NCBI RefSeq assembly: GCF_965363235.1 | Contig: NC_134845.1 | Location: 15,314,101-15,378,100, forward strand | Source: Mytilus galloprovincialis | Lineage: Eukaryota; Mollusca; Bivalvia; Mytilida; Mytilidae | Length of the DNA: 64,000 nt | Direction of reading: 5' to 3' | Shown: in pieces, positions 34,865 to 46,300 of the stretch | Numbering within the stretch: the stretch's first letter is position 1 | Layout: each line of letters starts with the position of its first letter | Notes under the pieces: generated by a model | What the model saw: only the letters and a program-made list of their open reading frames with translations | Told to the model about the DNA's origin: nothing | Database searches by the model: none | Position numbers and translations under genes: made by a program

Positions 34865-35257
34865 ACCGGTAATTGGTTCTGAATTTGACAGTGTCCATGA
34901 AAAATAAGCTCCACATCATATGATTTTTAACCCCCATAACAATTACCAAAAATACAAGAAATCTACATGGGGACCTTCATGGCAGCTTTTGGTCATTCTC
35001 GACTAAGGGGGGAACATGAAGACTTGGCATTTGAATGGTTAAAAACGGCAATAAATGAACATATTGATACTTCTAATTCTATAATGAAAATTCAAATAAA
35101 TATAATTTAAATAAGCAATGAATTAGCATGTTCACCATTCCTTGTATGGAGGGATAAAATATTTCCGATCGCGCTACACTGTACAGCGTAGACACGGTTT
35201 GTAATGGTGAAAGTTCCTCCATGGTTCAATTTTCATCCATGGAGATCCCTGATTAGG

Positions 35258-36149
35258 AAGACCTTATTTGAACCAATTATACTCGTAGAATAATGTAACA
35301 TTTCTAATGTTGTGTTTATCTTATTGACACTATCAAGTACATTCGACTATGACCAAATAAATTGCACAATTATGATACATTGTAATAAAGGAAAAAGTTG
35401 CCTCAAAAAGACCCAATTATCAATTTAACATTACCTAATTCACTACAGTTGTATATAAAATCCTGGGAATTTAATATCATTGACAAAAAGGCTACTACAA
35501 CCCAAAATGACAAGAGATGTAGGTGTACGAACTACATATTACCGTTCTGCTTCAACAATGATTAATACCAATGCCATAAACAAGGCAATAAATGACACAG
35601 GATGTCCTTACTAGCTATATCTAGCTCATGAAAAGGTTGCTTCCTGGACCGGTGTTGGTCTCACTTTTAGTTCTTTATTTGTTTAATCGGGTCTTTAATT
35701 TTAAAAAAAGATTTGGATTTTCAAACATTTTAGCAACATTCATCAATGAACAACCATAATTTGTGTCTAAATGCTCATTTGCTGCAGTAATTTGGTACGG
35801 TGAATGTAATCATACTTTGATCAGGACATGACACAGGAATTATCAAAAGTGATTCATGCTATTAAACTACCCGCAAAACAAAGATATGAGAGACTACCAA
35901 GCACAACCACAACTTGACATGTTGTTCTTGTACTGTTATCAATGTAATCGATTTTGAGTAGAGTTTTGATTAAGTTTAATTATTTCATACCACACAGAAG
36001 CGAAATTGTTATGAATCATAACCGGTCTTATTTATGTGGGATTTCATGGTCGTTATTTTGCATTAATTTGTATATGATGAGAGAAAATATCGAGTAAAAC
36101 ATGAGATTTATAACATTATTTTTACCCTCGATTGTTAGCCTTTCTAATT
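35258..36149. other. Gene-free stretch
   Basis: No repeat family of this window and no gene was recognised. Confidence 0.4.
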
Positions 36150-36295
36150 TATGAATTGAACTTTCTCTATGTGAATTATCGTATCAAACGGGGTGATATA
36201 TCAATCCCGGCGAGGGAAGAATAAAAGAATAAAAAAAAATTTGCGAAAGCAATTTTACAGATCTAACATTGTTGGGTTGATGTTTAGACGATTTG

Positions 36296-36340
<45 letters not shown>

Positions 36341-36895
36341 CCGGACCATGTGAGTATTTGGACCATACGCGTATGGTCATGACCATATGCGTATACTCAT
36401 ATGGTCCGACCATACGCGTATGGTCCGACCGTACGCGTATGGTAGGACCATATGGGTATATATACTGGTTTGGTTATTAACGGACCGGACCATATGAGTA
36501 TTTGGACCATATAGGTATTTTTTCAAATATTAATAAACTTTATCTAAAACAAACAATGATATTTACATGAAAATGTATTAATTTTATAATTCAAAGGCTA
36601 TAAAAAAAACAAATATAGATGCCACAATTAGTGAATTGAACTTTCTCTATGTGAATTATCGTATCAAACGGGGTGATATATCAATCCCGGCGACGGTAGA
36701 ATAAAAGAATAACAAAAAATTTGCGAAAGCAATTTTACAGATCTAACATTGTTGGGTTGATGTTTAGACGATTTGTATATAATATATATATATATATATA
36801 TGTTCCGGACCATGTGAGTATTTGGACTATACGCGTATGGTCATGACCATATGGGTATATACTCATATGGTCCGACCATACGCGTATGGTCGGGG
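36150..36895 (+). repeat. 483-bp tandem duplication of SINE tail plus palindrome block
   Basis: The segment starting 'gaattgaactttctctatgt' at about 36,150 recurs at about 36,633. It carries 'tcaatcccggcga', 'ttgcgaaagcaattttacag', a (TA)n tract and 'gttccggaccatgtgagtat'. The second copy stops at about 36,892, after the first palindromes. Confidence 0.75.
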
Positions 36896-37623
36896 TAATC
36901 AACAAGTTTACAGGTAACACCTATCTCTTCATAAGGTATAACCATTGTAGTTGTCACGCCATTAAAAAGACGATATCAAAGGTCATTTCATTATATAATA
37001 ACAAAATAAGCAGTTTTGTGCATTTAATTATAATCACTAGTCACTATAGTAAACACATTTTATTCATATAGTCATTACCGACTTGTTGTTACGAGTGCAT
37101 GGCAATATGTCGACTTAGGTAGATATTTCCATAATTTCTTAATGACTGTCATGGAGTTTCCCCGAGACCTCGGGATCACTGCACGCAGCTGATAAGAAGG
37201 CTAGATTTTCGCTCGAATGCAAATGGGGTAACTGCAAAGGATCGTGCACAATCAAGACGTGCAAATGCAGAAAAAGTTATGATACCGTGTGGAAGTAAAT
37301 GCCATCCTAAGCGTAATTTTAAGAATACAATTCACGATGAAAACTAATTGTGGCATCTATATTTGTTTTGTTTTTTTTTATAGCCTTTGAATTATAAAAT
37401 TAATACATTTTCATGTAAATATCATTGTTTTTTTTTTAGATAAAGTTTATTAATATTTGAAAAAATACCTATATGGTCCAAATACTCATATGGTCCGGTC
37501 CGTTAATAACCAAACCAGTATATATACCCATATGGTCCGACCATACGCGTACGGTCGGACCATACGCGTATGGTCGGACCATATGAGTATACGCATATGG
37601 TCCAAATACTCATATGGTCCGGA

Positions 37624-37625
<2 letters not shown>
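36338..37625. mobile_element. Long-TIR DNA element with palindromic ACCATACGCGTATGGT arms
   Basis: Inverted arms of about 290 bp (36,338-36,631 and 37,344-37,625) begin GTTCCGGACCAT and share words in order: 'tatgagtatttggaccat', 'ggtttggttattaacggacc', 'ttcaaatattaataaacttt' and 'tagatgccacaattag'. The outer 140 bp of each arm is built from the palindrome ACCATACGCGTATGGT and variants. The interior holds a Cys-rich frame end next to the right arm. The element sits inside (TA)n on both sides. Confidence 0.65.
37195..37347 (+). pseudogene. Cys-rich tail of a transposase-like gene (remnant)
   Basis: One frame reads ECKWGNCKGSCTIKTCKCRK. The next frame, just downstream, continues with PCGSKCHPKRNF and stops at the boundary of the right arm. 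The C-x4-C-x3-C-x4-C-x-C pattern followed by C-x3-C-H is a common C-terminal motif of transposon-encoded proteins. The reading frame changes between the two parts, so the copy is broken. Confidence 0.4.

Positions 37626-37631
<6 letters not shown>

Positions 37632-37710
<79 letters not shown>
37632..37710. repeat. (TA)n microsatellite, about 40 units
   Basis: Uninterrupted TA. Open frames across it are only Ile-Tyr repeats. Confidence 0.95.
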
Positions 37711-37711
<1 letters not shown>

Positions 37712-38019
37712 CCTTTTGTTGCACCTCATTAAACCAAATAGTTGACTTGATTCAGTTACGTGTGTCATCGAAATAAAGTATGTCAAATATTTAAAGACTA
37801 TGAAATATTATCATATACGTAACCTTTTATATCTTTTTAATATAGCATAGTGTTATTACCTCCTTCAGTGCTCTGTGTGTATATAATATGTCACAATATG
37901 AATGTCATTCAAAAACGAAAACATGTTTGTCTTAAAAAATTTCACACTTCATATTATTTTTAGAATAGTTTGTCATAGTATGTTAATATCAGGACCAATG
38001 TGTTATTCTCAACTAAAAG

Positions 38020-38027
38020 TATAAAAG
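38020..38027 (+). promoter_or_regulatory. TATA box of ankyrin gene
   Basis: TATAAAAG lies 78 bp before the ATG, in the shared context 'ctcaactaaaagtataaaag'. Confidence 0.65.
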
Positions 38028-38097
38028 TACTGTGCTTTGTTACGCATCTTCAGTCTGAAGAATACCTTTAACTAGAACATATAACAAACTGAACAAA

Positions 38098-38397
38098 ATG
38101 GAATATCAACTGTTTGAAGCTATATCTGAAAAACGGTACAGACTTGCAAGGATATTAGTAGAGGGTGGAGTCGATGTGAATTGTCAAAATGAAGAAGGAG
38201 AAACCCCATTACTGATGGTATGTGATGGAAAGCCTGGCGGCAATACTAAACGAATGCAGATGGATCTAATCAGAATATTGTTGAACAGAAGAGCAAACTA
38301 TCGTAAACGTGATAGATATGGAAGAACATCTCTAACTTGTGCTCATATCAATAAAGACCATCATGTTATACAACTTCTTGAAAACACGTGTTCGTAA
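38098..38397 (+). CDS. Small ankyrin-repeat protein, ANKRD34-like
   Basis: A 99-codon single-exon gene with the ATG in the conserved leader context. Segments run as in the other copies: residues 4-30 (RYRLARILVEGGVDVNCQN), 33-67 (GETPLLMVC, long GKPGGNTKRMQM loop, ILLNRRANY) and 70-98 (YGRTSLTCAHINKD, VIQLLE). The terminal CS differs from the 24,779 copy. AATAAA at 38,570-38,575 gives a 3' UTR of about 180 bases. All key ankyrin positions are kept, so this looks like the intact partner of the duplicate at 40,305. Confidence 0.88.
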   Translation: MEYQLFEAISEKRYRLARILVEGGVDVNCQNEEGETPLLMVCDGKPGGNTKRMQMDLIRILLNRRANYRKRDRYGRTSLTCAHINKDHHVIQLLENTCS

Positions 38398-39105
38398 GAA
38401 TTGATCCACAAGTTACAACATATACTTTATGACTGATTATTAAGCAAGTCAATTGTTCTAACTAGTGCTGCTGCAAATGAGATAGATAAATACAAACTTT
38501 GGTTTAGTAACATTTTCAAATATTTTTTTTATATCATTTTACAATTGTTATTTGCTGTTTTGTTTGATTAATAAAATATTAAACCATATGATAATGCTTC
38601 GTTGTCTCGTGTAAAGGTAGCAATATTAAAATGGTATTTGAAAAAATATAAAAGAATGTGAAAAGAGTATTGTAAGTACCGTAATAAAGGTGATGTAAAA
38701 CGATTATGGCTAGTACAGTGGTAAATAGTTATCAAAGGTACCAGGATTATAATTTAGTACGCCAGACGCACGTTTTGTCTACATAAGACTCATCAGTGAC
38801 GCTCATAATCAGATACAAATTGAACATCGTAAGGTAAGAAAATGCATATCGATTGGGGAAAATCGACAAATTATGGTCAAACGAAAAAATTAAGTCCATT
38901 AACAGTGTATAGTAAACTAAAGAGTGAGTCACACAAATTCTATCAAATAACTGGTACTAATTTATATTGTCGGGTAGGATTGGTTATCATTCGAAATACA
39001 AACCCTGTGATAAGTCATAATATGTTCTGATACAATCTGGGGAAATGTCGCGTGAATAGAGACCATGACCATACGCGTATGGTCCAAATACTCATATGGT
39101 CCGGA

Positions 39106-39535
<430 letters not shown>

Positions 39536-39544
39536 TAATTATTT

Positions 39545-39873
39545 TCTGTGACTGTATCTTACATTAATTTGTAGGATCCTTTACTATAGATAATTTAGCT
39601 GATCTGTAACAATAACATATCCATGCCTTATATATCATGTACTGCAGTACGCCGCTAGATTAAAACTGACGTGGAAAGGTAACACACGGCCAGCGAAAGC
39701 TCTTTTTTTGAGAGCCCAGGTGGTCGTGTGGTCTAGCGGGACGGCTGTAGTGCAGGCGATTTGGTGTCACGATATCACAGTAGCATGGGTTCGAATCCCG
39801 GCGAGGGAAGAACCAAAAATTTGCGAAAGCAAATTTACAGATCTAACATTGTTGGGTTGATGATTAGACGAGT

Positions 39874-39880
<7 letters not shown>
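39545..39880 (+). mobile_element. tRNA-promoter repeat (SINE-like), best-preserved copy
   Basis: It has a tRNA-like core with A box TGGTCTAGCGG (39,729-39,739) and B box GGTTCGAATCC (39,788-39,798), correctly spaced for RNA polymerase III. About 170 bp of conserved non-tRNA sequence lies upstream ('taggatcctttactatagat', 'gcagtacgccgctagatta'). A tail with 'ttgcgaaagcaaatttacag' and 'tctaacattgttgggttgat' follows, ending in (TA)n. Other copies lie at 27,755 and 45,985, with tail pieces at 36,193 and 36,680. Confidence 0.7.

Positions 39881-39912
<32 letters not shown>
39880..39912. repeat. (TA)n tail of the tRNA-promoter repeat
   Basis: About 16 TA units join directly to the second copy of the segmental duplication. 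Confidence 0.9.
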
Positions 39913-39914
<2 letters not shown>

Positions 39915-40226
39915 CCTTTTGTTGCACCTCATTCTTTAAACCAAATAGTTGACTTGATTCAGTTACGTTGTCATCGAAATACAAGTATGTCAAATATTTA
40001 AAGACTATGAAATATTATCATATACGTAACCTTTTATATCTTTTTAATATAGCATAGTGTTATTACCTCCTTCAGTGCTCTGTGTGTATATAATATGTCA
40101 CAATATGAATGGCATTCAAAAACGAAAACATGTTTGTCTTAAAAAATTTCACACTTCATATTATTTTTAGAATAGTTTGTCATAGTATGTTAATATCAGG
40201 ACCAATGTGTTATTCTCAACTAAAAG

Positions 40227-40234
40227 TATAAAAG
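40227..40234 (+). promoter_or_regulatory. TATA box of ankyrin gene
   Basis: TATAAAAG lies 78 bp before the ATG, with the same flanks as at 38,020. Confidence 0.65.
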
Positions 40235-40304
40235 TACTGTGCTTTGTTACGCATCTTCAGTCTGAAGAATACCTTTAACTAGAACATATAACAAACTGAA
40301 CAAA

Positions 40305-40604
40305 ATGGAATATCAACTGTTTGAAGCTATATCTGAAAAACGGTACAGACTTGCAAGGATATTAGTAGAGGTTGGAGTCGACGTGAATTGTCAAAATGAA
40401 GAAGGAGAAAACCCATTACTGATGGTATGTGATGGAAAGCCTGGCGGCAATACTAAACGAATGCAGATGGATCTTATCAGAATAGTGTTGAACAGAAGAG
40501 CAAACTATCGTAAACGTGATAGATATGGAAGAACATCTCTAACTTGTGCTCATATCAATAAAGACCATCATGTTATACAACTTCTTGAAAACACGTGTTC
40601 GTAA
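40305..40604 (+). CDS. Small ankyrin-repeat protein, ANKRD34-like, recent duplicate
   Basis: 99 codons, single exon, AATAAA at 40,777-40,782. It differs from the 38,098 copy at five bases. Three change the protein: LVEGGVD becomes LVEVGVD, GETPLL becomes GENPLL, and a Leu in ILLN becomes Val. The Thr of the T-P-L repeat start is the most conserved ankyrin residue and caps the first helix, so this copy may fold less well. It is still fully open, and its promoter matches that of its twin. Confidence 0.83.
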   Translation: MEYQLFEAISEKRYRLARILVEVGVDVNCQNEEGENPLLMVCDGKPGGNTKRMQMDLIRIVLNRRANYRKRDRYGRTSLTCAHINKDHHVIQLLENTCS

Positions 40605-41309
40605 GAATTGATCCACAAGTTACAACATATACTTTATGACTGATTATTAAGCAAGTCAATTGTTCTAACTAGTACTGCTGCAAATGAGATAGATAAATAC
40701 AAATTTTGGTTTAGTAACATTTTCAAATATTTTTTTTATATCATTTTACAATTGTTATTTGCTGTTTTGTTTGATTAATAAAATATTAAACCATATGATA
40801 ATGCTTCGTTGTCTCGTGTAAAGGTAGCAATATTAAAATGGTATTTGTAAAAATATAAAAGAATGTGAAAAGAGTATTGCAAGTACCGTAATAAAGGTGA
40901 TGTAAAACGATTATGGCTAGTACAGTGGTAAATAATTATCAAAGGTACCAGGATTATAATTTAGTACGCCAGACGCACGTTTTGTCTACATAAGACTCAT
41001 CAGTGACGCTCATAATCAGATACAAATTGAACATCGCAAGGTAAGAAAATGCATATCGATTGGGGAAAATCGACAAATTATGGTCAAACGAAAAAATTAA
41101 GAGTGAGTCACACAAATTCTATCAAATAACTGGTACTAATTTATATTGTCGGGTAGGATTGGTTATCATTCGAAATACAAACCCTGTGATAAGTCATAAT
41201 ATGTTTTGGTACAATCTGGGGAAATGTCGCGTGAATAGAGACCATGACCATACGCGTATGGTCCAAATAGTGATATGGTCCGGAACACACACACACATAT
41301 ATATATATG

Positions 41310-44300
41310 TCGCGTGAATAGAGACCCCAGATGCATCTGGATGGTTGCAACACAAGAATGTTAACAATGGGGAATCTAAATAAACTTTTCAATTGTTACG
41401 TATAGTTCATCGATATACTTATACTCTGTTGTTTAATTCGGAGAGAGTTTTACAATATGTCTTATTATATTTAGAACCAAAGATACAGATGAACAATTTT
41501 AGGTAAACTCATCATTTTTAGAAACAAAAAACATCAATGCAGTGAGAATCTTGTAAATAAAACATAATTCTTATATATATCAGTAATCCCCTTATTTTTC
41601 TTGCATTTCTCATGTCTCCTGTTGTATTCATTTTATAATCTTAATCTGATATAAATGATCAAAATCTTTCCTGAATTAACAAATAATGAGTTGCTGAATT
41701 TCTCCTGTGTATTACTTATTGAGTAATTTAGTGTTTTAAAACAAAACATGTCATCGGGTCAATTTCAGAATGGAATATATGCATTATACAAATATTTACT
41801 TTTTATGAGTTTGTTACAATGCATACTCAACCCCAGACAGATGACAATCCCTGAGGTCAACGGCCGATGGTGAATGTCATATCTCTGGGGTTGTTGAACC
41901 ATAATACCAACTGAATTCACATGACTTTAATCAGTCATCGATTTTCTAGTTTTTGCTCAAGATACTGTGACAACTAACCCAATTTTCATACTAAAGACAT
42001 CATCTGCTTCTGCAGTTGCTAAGAGAAAGATAACACTGACAACAAGTGGAAAAAATATAATCGGGATGTACAAAAAAACGTACGAAATTGACGTTGCCTT
42101 GGATTACCTATATTTATGAATAAAGACGATGTTTCAAATCTGATATTACCTCTCGATAAAAATAATGTTTATTCAAAGAGGATTTACTATTGTTTTAGCC
42201 TATGCGAAAACAGAAAATGTACAGTCATTTCAAAATAGATTATATTTCATCATACACTTTGAGTGTATTCATATGTCAGCTAATGGAAAACGTCATGACG
42301 TGTTTGGATTGTTCAAATCCTACTCCCATGTCGTATGATTTTCATGAATGATTTACATACCGTCAGATGGTGGTCATGGCGTCAATGAACGATTAGGTGA
42401 GAATATAAGGAGTTTAAAGGGTAATGCACGAATGGAAAACTGAAAGTTGTCAAAACATATATAAATGCTGGTAAGAATTTGTTTTATGTCATCATCCTCT
42501 TATAGAAAATTAAGATAGTTAATTGCAACTATCCAAAAATAACATAATATGTTATTGTATATCGTTTAAGAATAACGCTTTTTCATATTTTTTTTTATCG
42601 TTTTCGTCAATATCAATAGTTGTTCAATTACAAAAACAGCAAAAAAAAATCGACAAATTCATTTTTTTTACATAAATAAGGCCGTTAGTTTTCTTGTTTG
42701 AATTGTTTTACATTGTTTTATCGGGGCCATTTATAGCTGACTATGCGGTATGAGCTTTGTTCATTGTTGAAGGCCGTACGGTGATTAATGTCTGTGTCAT
42801 TTTGGTCTTTTGTGGATAGTTGTCTCATTGGCAATCATACCACATCTTCTTTCTTATAATACATAGATCGCTTCGATCCAAAAGAATTGCTGTCTGTGTC
42901 CTTAGAGAATAGAAATAAATCATTGGGGCTCACATTTATATTGATTAAACCATGGGTTGGCCATCTATGCTTGGCTCTCGCGGTAAAATATTTAGTATAA
43001 AAGTTTAACACTTGTCATATTATGACCCTTTATAGCTTGTTGTTCGGTGTGATACAAGGCTCTTTGTTGAAGACTATATTTGACCTATAGTGGTTTTATT
43101 TTACAAATTGTAACTTGGATGGAGAATTGTCTCATTGTCACTGATACCAAATCTTCCTATATCTACTTACTTTTGGCAAAGTTACGATAAATTCAATCCC
43201 CAAAGAATCGTTTCTTAGATTTGATAAAATACTTATTAATCAGATGAACAGATAGAAAAAAGGAACACATTTGTTTCCTAACTGGAGGCTCATTTTTAAA
43301 ATCTGAATTCCAATTTTAGAATTAAATAGCAACAGTGACAGAAAGCCTTTGAACACATAAACAGAATTTATTTGATATCATTAACATTCTCAATAGTACT
43401 TATTTGGGATCTATCAGTCTTGTGCCAGCAAATGTTAGCAAACAAAATTTTCCTTACATTATTATTACATATGATACAGCGATGAGGAATATGATCCTGA
43501 ACAGAAAATATGCAATTACTAAAATCAAACTTGAACTCCAAAGTGTCATGAGAAACAAGTTTGTTGAACATTTCCAAATTCACTGCATATTAAGAACATT
43601 TCGCAGATTATTTTTCAAGTTATTGCATAATTCATCTTGATAACACTAACAAATCAGATTCTTATGGTGTTTAAGTTGCTATATTAATTTACTCTATGCA
43701 TGAAGAACCAGACTACATATAGAAGCGGAGAACCAGATAGGCTGTGAATGAAATGTCATTATTAACAATAAACATTGAATCATACTACCACGAATTAGAC
43801 TGTTGCAGACAAAACTAATAACTGACGTGCTCAATTACATGTATTGTACATTTAAAGACTTTTGACAACATACATTAGTCAAACAGAAGTAGTTCCCTAA
43901 GCCAACATACCAATTTGAAAAGATTTGTGCATCTTCACGTTCAACTAAGCCAATGTGTTTTGGCTGTCCTTATGGGAGAGTTCACCGTACACTGACACCT
44001 TTTAATCAATTTATCAAATATAAGTCACGTACCATTTATATTAATGGTATACGTTGAGTGTCAAAAGTACTGCGTAAAAGTATTGAATATGTATATGGTG
44101 CTAAACATATAACGAACATTCTGATTCGTAAACAAAAGTCAAAATAGAACTATTGCTATGAAGGACACAATTTGATAATGAATTAAAGGTCAACACAGGC
44201 ATAAAGATATTTTAAGCAAACACAATACTATTCTAGTATAAAACGATTATCAGCTAAGATATCAAATTTATTGTGATGAGACATGTAGTCATTTATGTAA

Positions 44301-44740
44301 CTCACAATTAGCACCTATAAATAGTGTAGGTTTAAAATTAGAGTTGGTAATAATATTATTGTAACTAAAATAAAGTCCACACCTACATGTAATAGATAAA
44401 ATAATCGATATGAATAAAATTACTTTCAGCAATACTGTGGTTTTTTTTTTTTAAGGCCGTCGAATTCTTAAAATAAATTATATACAAAAGTGGCCAAGTT
44501 GCGTGGAGTGTTGATTATGTAAATTTTGAATTTCGAACAGCGGTATACTACTGTTGCCTTTATTTATAATGATCTTTTGTCAAAATATGAAAATATGAAA
44601 TTGGAAAGTGTGAAAAAACTTTAAACAACTGCGACACAAATTATGCACAAACTATTTATGTTTTTTATCCAAAAACTTATGTCGTAAAACAAATTTATAC
44701 AAAATTAAGAAACGTTTCCTAGAGGAGAAGAGACATACTG
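41310..44740. other. Gene-free stretch with repeat fragments
   Basis: It holds an imperfect hairpin at about 41,828-41,894 (CAACCCCAGACAGATGACA against TGTCATATCTCTGGGGTTG). Two family D fragments on the + strand lie at about 42,690-42,860 and 43,005-43,165. No gene is supported; the opposing frames at 43,368-43,640 overlap each other and look like chance. Confidence 0.45.
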
Positions 44741-44790
44741 GATTGGCATACAGATAATGGACAAAATTAGTCAAACAAATTTATTATAGC

Positions 44791-45607
44791 AGATGCACAA
44801 TTTAAATGTGTTCGCAATTAAGATATGCAGTTTCAAGGATCCTGATTGAAAACTGTTTGAGAAGTTAATTACACAAAAGAAGTAATGTCTTTTGTAATAT
44901 TTCCTAAATATGGAATTAACGTTTTGAATTTTCCTCTGCGTTCGGTGTTTTTGTAATTTACATTTTTGAAAATTTTCCTGAACAAGTTTTCACAAGGCTG
45001 TATATATTGTCAAGAATTTCACAAACAATTTCATAACAGGAGTAGCAAAACTTAAACATCCGTGCATAAGTGAAGTCAAACTGGATCTGAATTGGAATTT
45101 GAAGAAATTGCTCATACCTAATTGGTTTTGCTAATTTTGAAAATAAAATGACTAACTTCCCAAGACAAGATAAATTTAATTAAAAACAAACAATTTCTTG
45201 ATAGCAGATGCACTACTTTAACATGATTGAAAACTGATTGTGAAGAATCTTACACAAAACAAGTACTGTCTTTTGTAAATTTTCCTGACTAGGGACTTTC
45301 CGTTTTGAATTTACCTTGGGGTTCGGTATTTTTGTGAATTTACTTTTTATTTAAATTTTCCTGAACAAGTGTTCTCAATTGAAACGCTCACAATTGGCAA
45401 TAACTCAAGAAACAATTTCATAACAGGAGTAACAAAACTTCAACATCCGTACATTAGTGTAGTAAAAGAGATCTTGGTTGGAATTTTAAGAAGTTGATCA
45501 TACTTAATTGGTACCATGCTTTATAAATTTTGCAAACAAAATGACTAACTTACAAAGACAATATAAGTTGAAAAATAAAACGCGCTATTCCTTGAACACA
45601 GATGCAC
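44791..45607 (+). repeat. Diverged ~400-bp tandem duplication
   Basis: 'agatgcac' plus flanks recurs at 44,791, 45,206 and 45,600. Between them both units share 'gattgaaaactg', 'tgtcttttgtaa', 'ttttcctgaacaagt', 'aacaatttcataacaggagt' and 'aaaatgactaactt'. Unit 2 contains a family A fragment at about 45,290-45,345. Confidence 0.7.
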
Positions 45608-45901
45608 TACATCAACATGAAATATATCTGTGGGATATAAGTCAATGTATCAAACAAGACTGGGTATTACAATGTTTTTTATTTATTTTTTCTTCAACAT
45701 TACTTAATTGAAAGTCTAGTAGAAAATGATACCAAATCTACAGAAAATAATTCATAGTGGAAGCAAACTAATATGCTGTTAATAGTTGATTTTTATAAGC
45801 ACTATTTAGGTGATATGGTCTCATATATTTAATGACTTGCTTTCAGAGATTTTAATTGTTCAAAATAAGAGTTCTACCCCTTAAAGCAGTATTTAGCAAC
45901 A

Positions 45902-45906
<5 letters not shown>

Positions 45907-45978
<72 letters not shown>
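45907..45978. repeat. (TA)n microsatellite, about 36 units
   Basis: Uninterrupted TA next to the tail of a minus-strand tRNA-promoter repeat. Confidence 0.95.
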
Positions 45979-45983
<5 letters not shown>

Positions 45984-45984
45984 T

Positions 45985-46300
45985 ACAACTCGTCTAAACA
46001 TCAACCCAACAATGTTAGATCTGTAAATTTGATTTCGCAAATTTTTGGTTCTTCCCTCGCCGGGATTCGAACCCATGCTACTGTGATATCGTGACACCAA
46101 ATCGCCTGCACTGCAGCCGTCCCGCTAGACCACACGACCACCTGGGCTCTAAAAAAAAAGAGCTTTCGCTGGCCGTGTGTTACCTTTCCACGTCAGTTTT
46201 AATCTAGCGGCGTACTGCAGTACATGATATATAAGGCATGGAGATGTTATTGTTACAGATCAGCTAAATTATCTATAGTAAAGGATCCTACAAATTAATA
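45985..46300 (-). mobile_element. tRNA-promoter repeat (SINE-like), inverted
   Basis: On the minus strand it keeps the 5' block, the A box (TGGTCTAGCGG), the B box (GGTTCGAATCC) and the 3' tail, then the (TA)n at 45,907-45,978. It is nearly identical to the 39,545 copy. Confidence 0.7.

Larger units (their letters stand above)
34030..35251. mobile_element. hAT-like DNA element, 1.2 kb, 6-bp target duplication
   Basis: Termini CAGGGATCTCCATGG and CCATGGAGATCCCTG are perfect 15-bp inverted repeats, flanked by ATTAGG on both sides (34,024-34,029 and 35,252-35,257). The CAGGG start and a 5-8 bp duplication suit hAT elements; 6 bp is one known variant. A short minus-strand frame (34,610-34,864, basic, starts MADLQQQQN) lies inside but shows no transposase motif. 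It is probably non-autonomous. Confidence 0.75.
39913..41309 (+). repeat. 1.4-kb segmental duplication carrying an ankyrin gene, copy 2
   Basis: See 37,711-39,130. It ends in a short 'cacacacacacatatatata', after which the sequence is unrelated. Confidence 0.9.

Noticed and set aside
39721-39805. A tRNA gene
   Set aside because: A and B boxes are good, but the sequence lies inside a dispersed repeat with several copies, and I could not fold a proper acceptor stem and anticodon arm. It is a SINE-type promoter.
43368-43640. Opposing 71- and 78-codon frames
   Set aside because: They overlap each other on opposite strands, share no motif with any family I know, and have no promoter or splice context.
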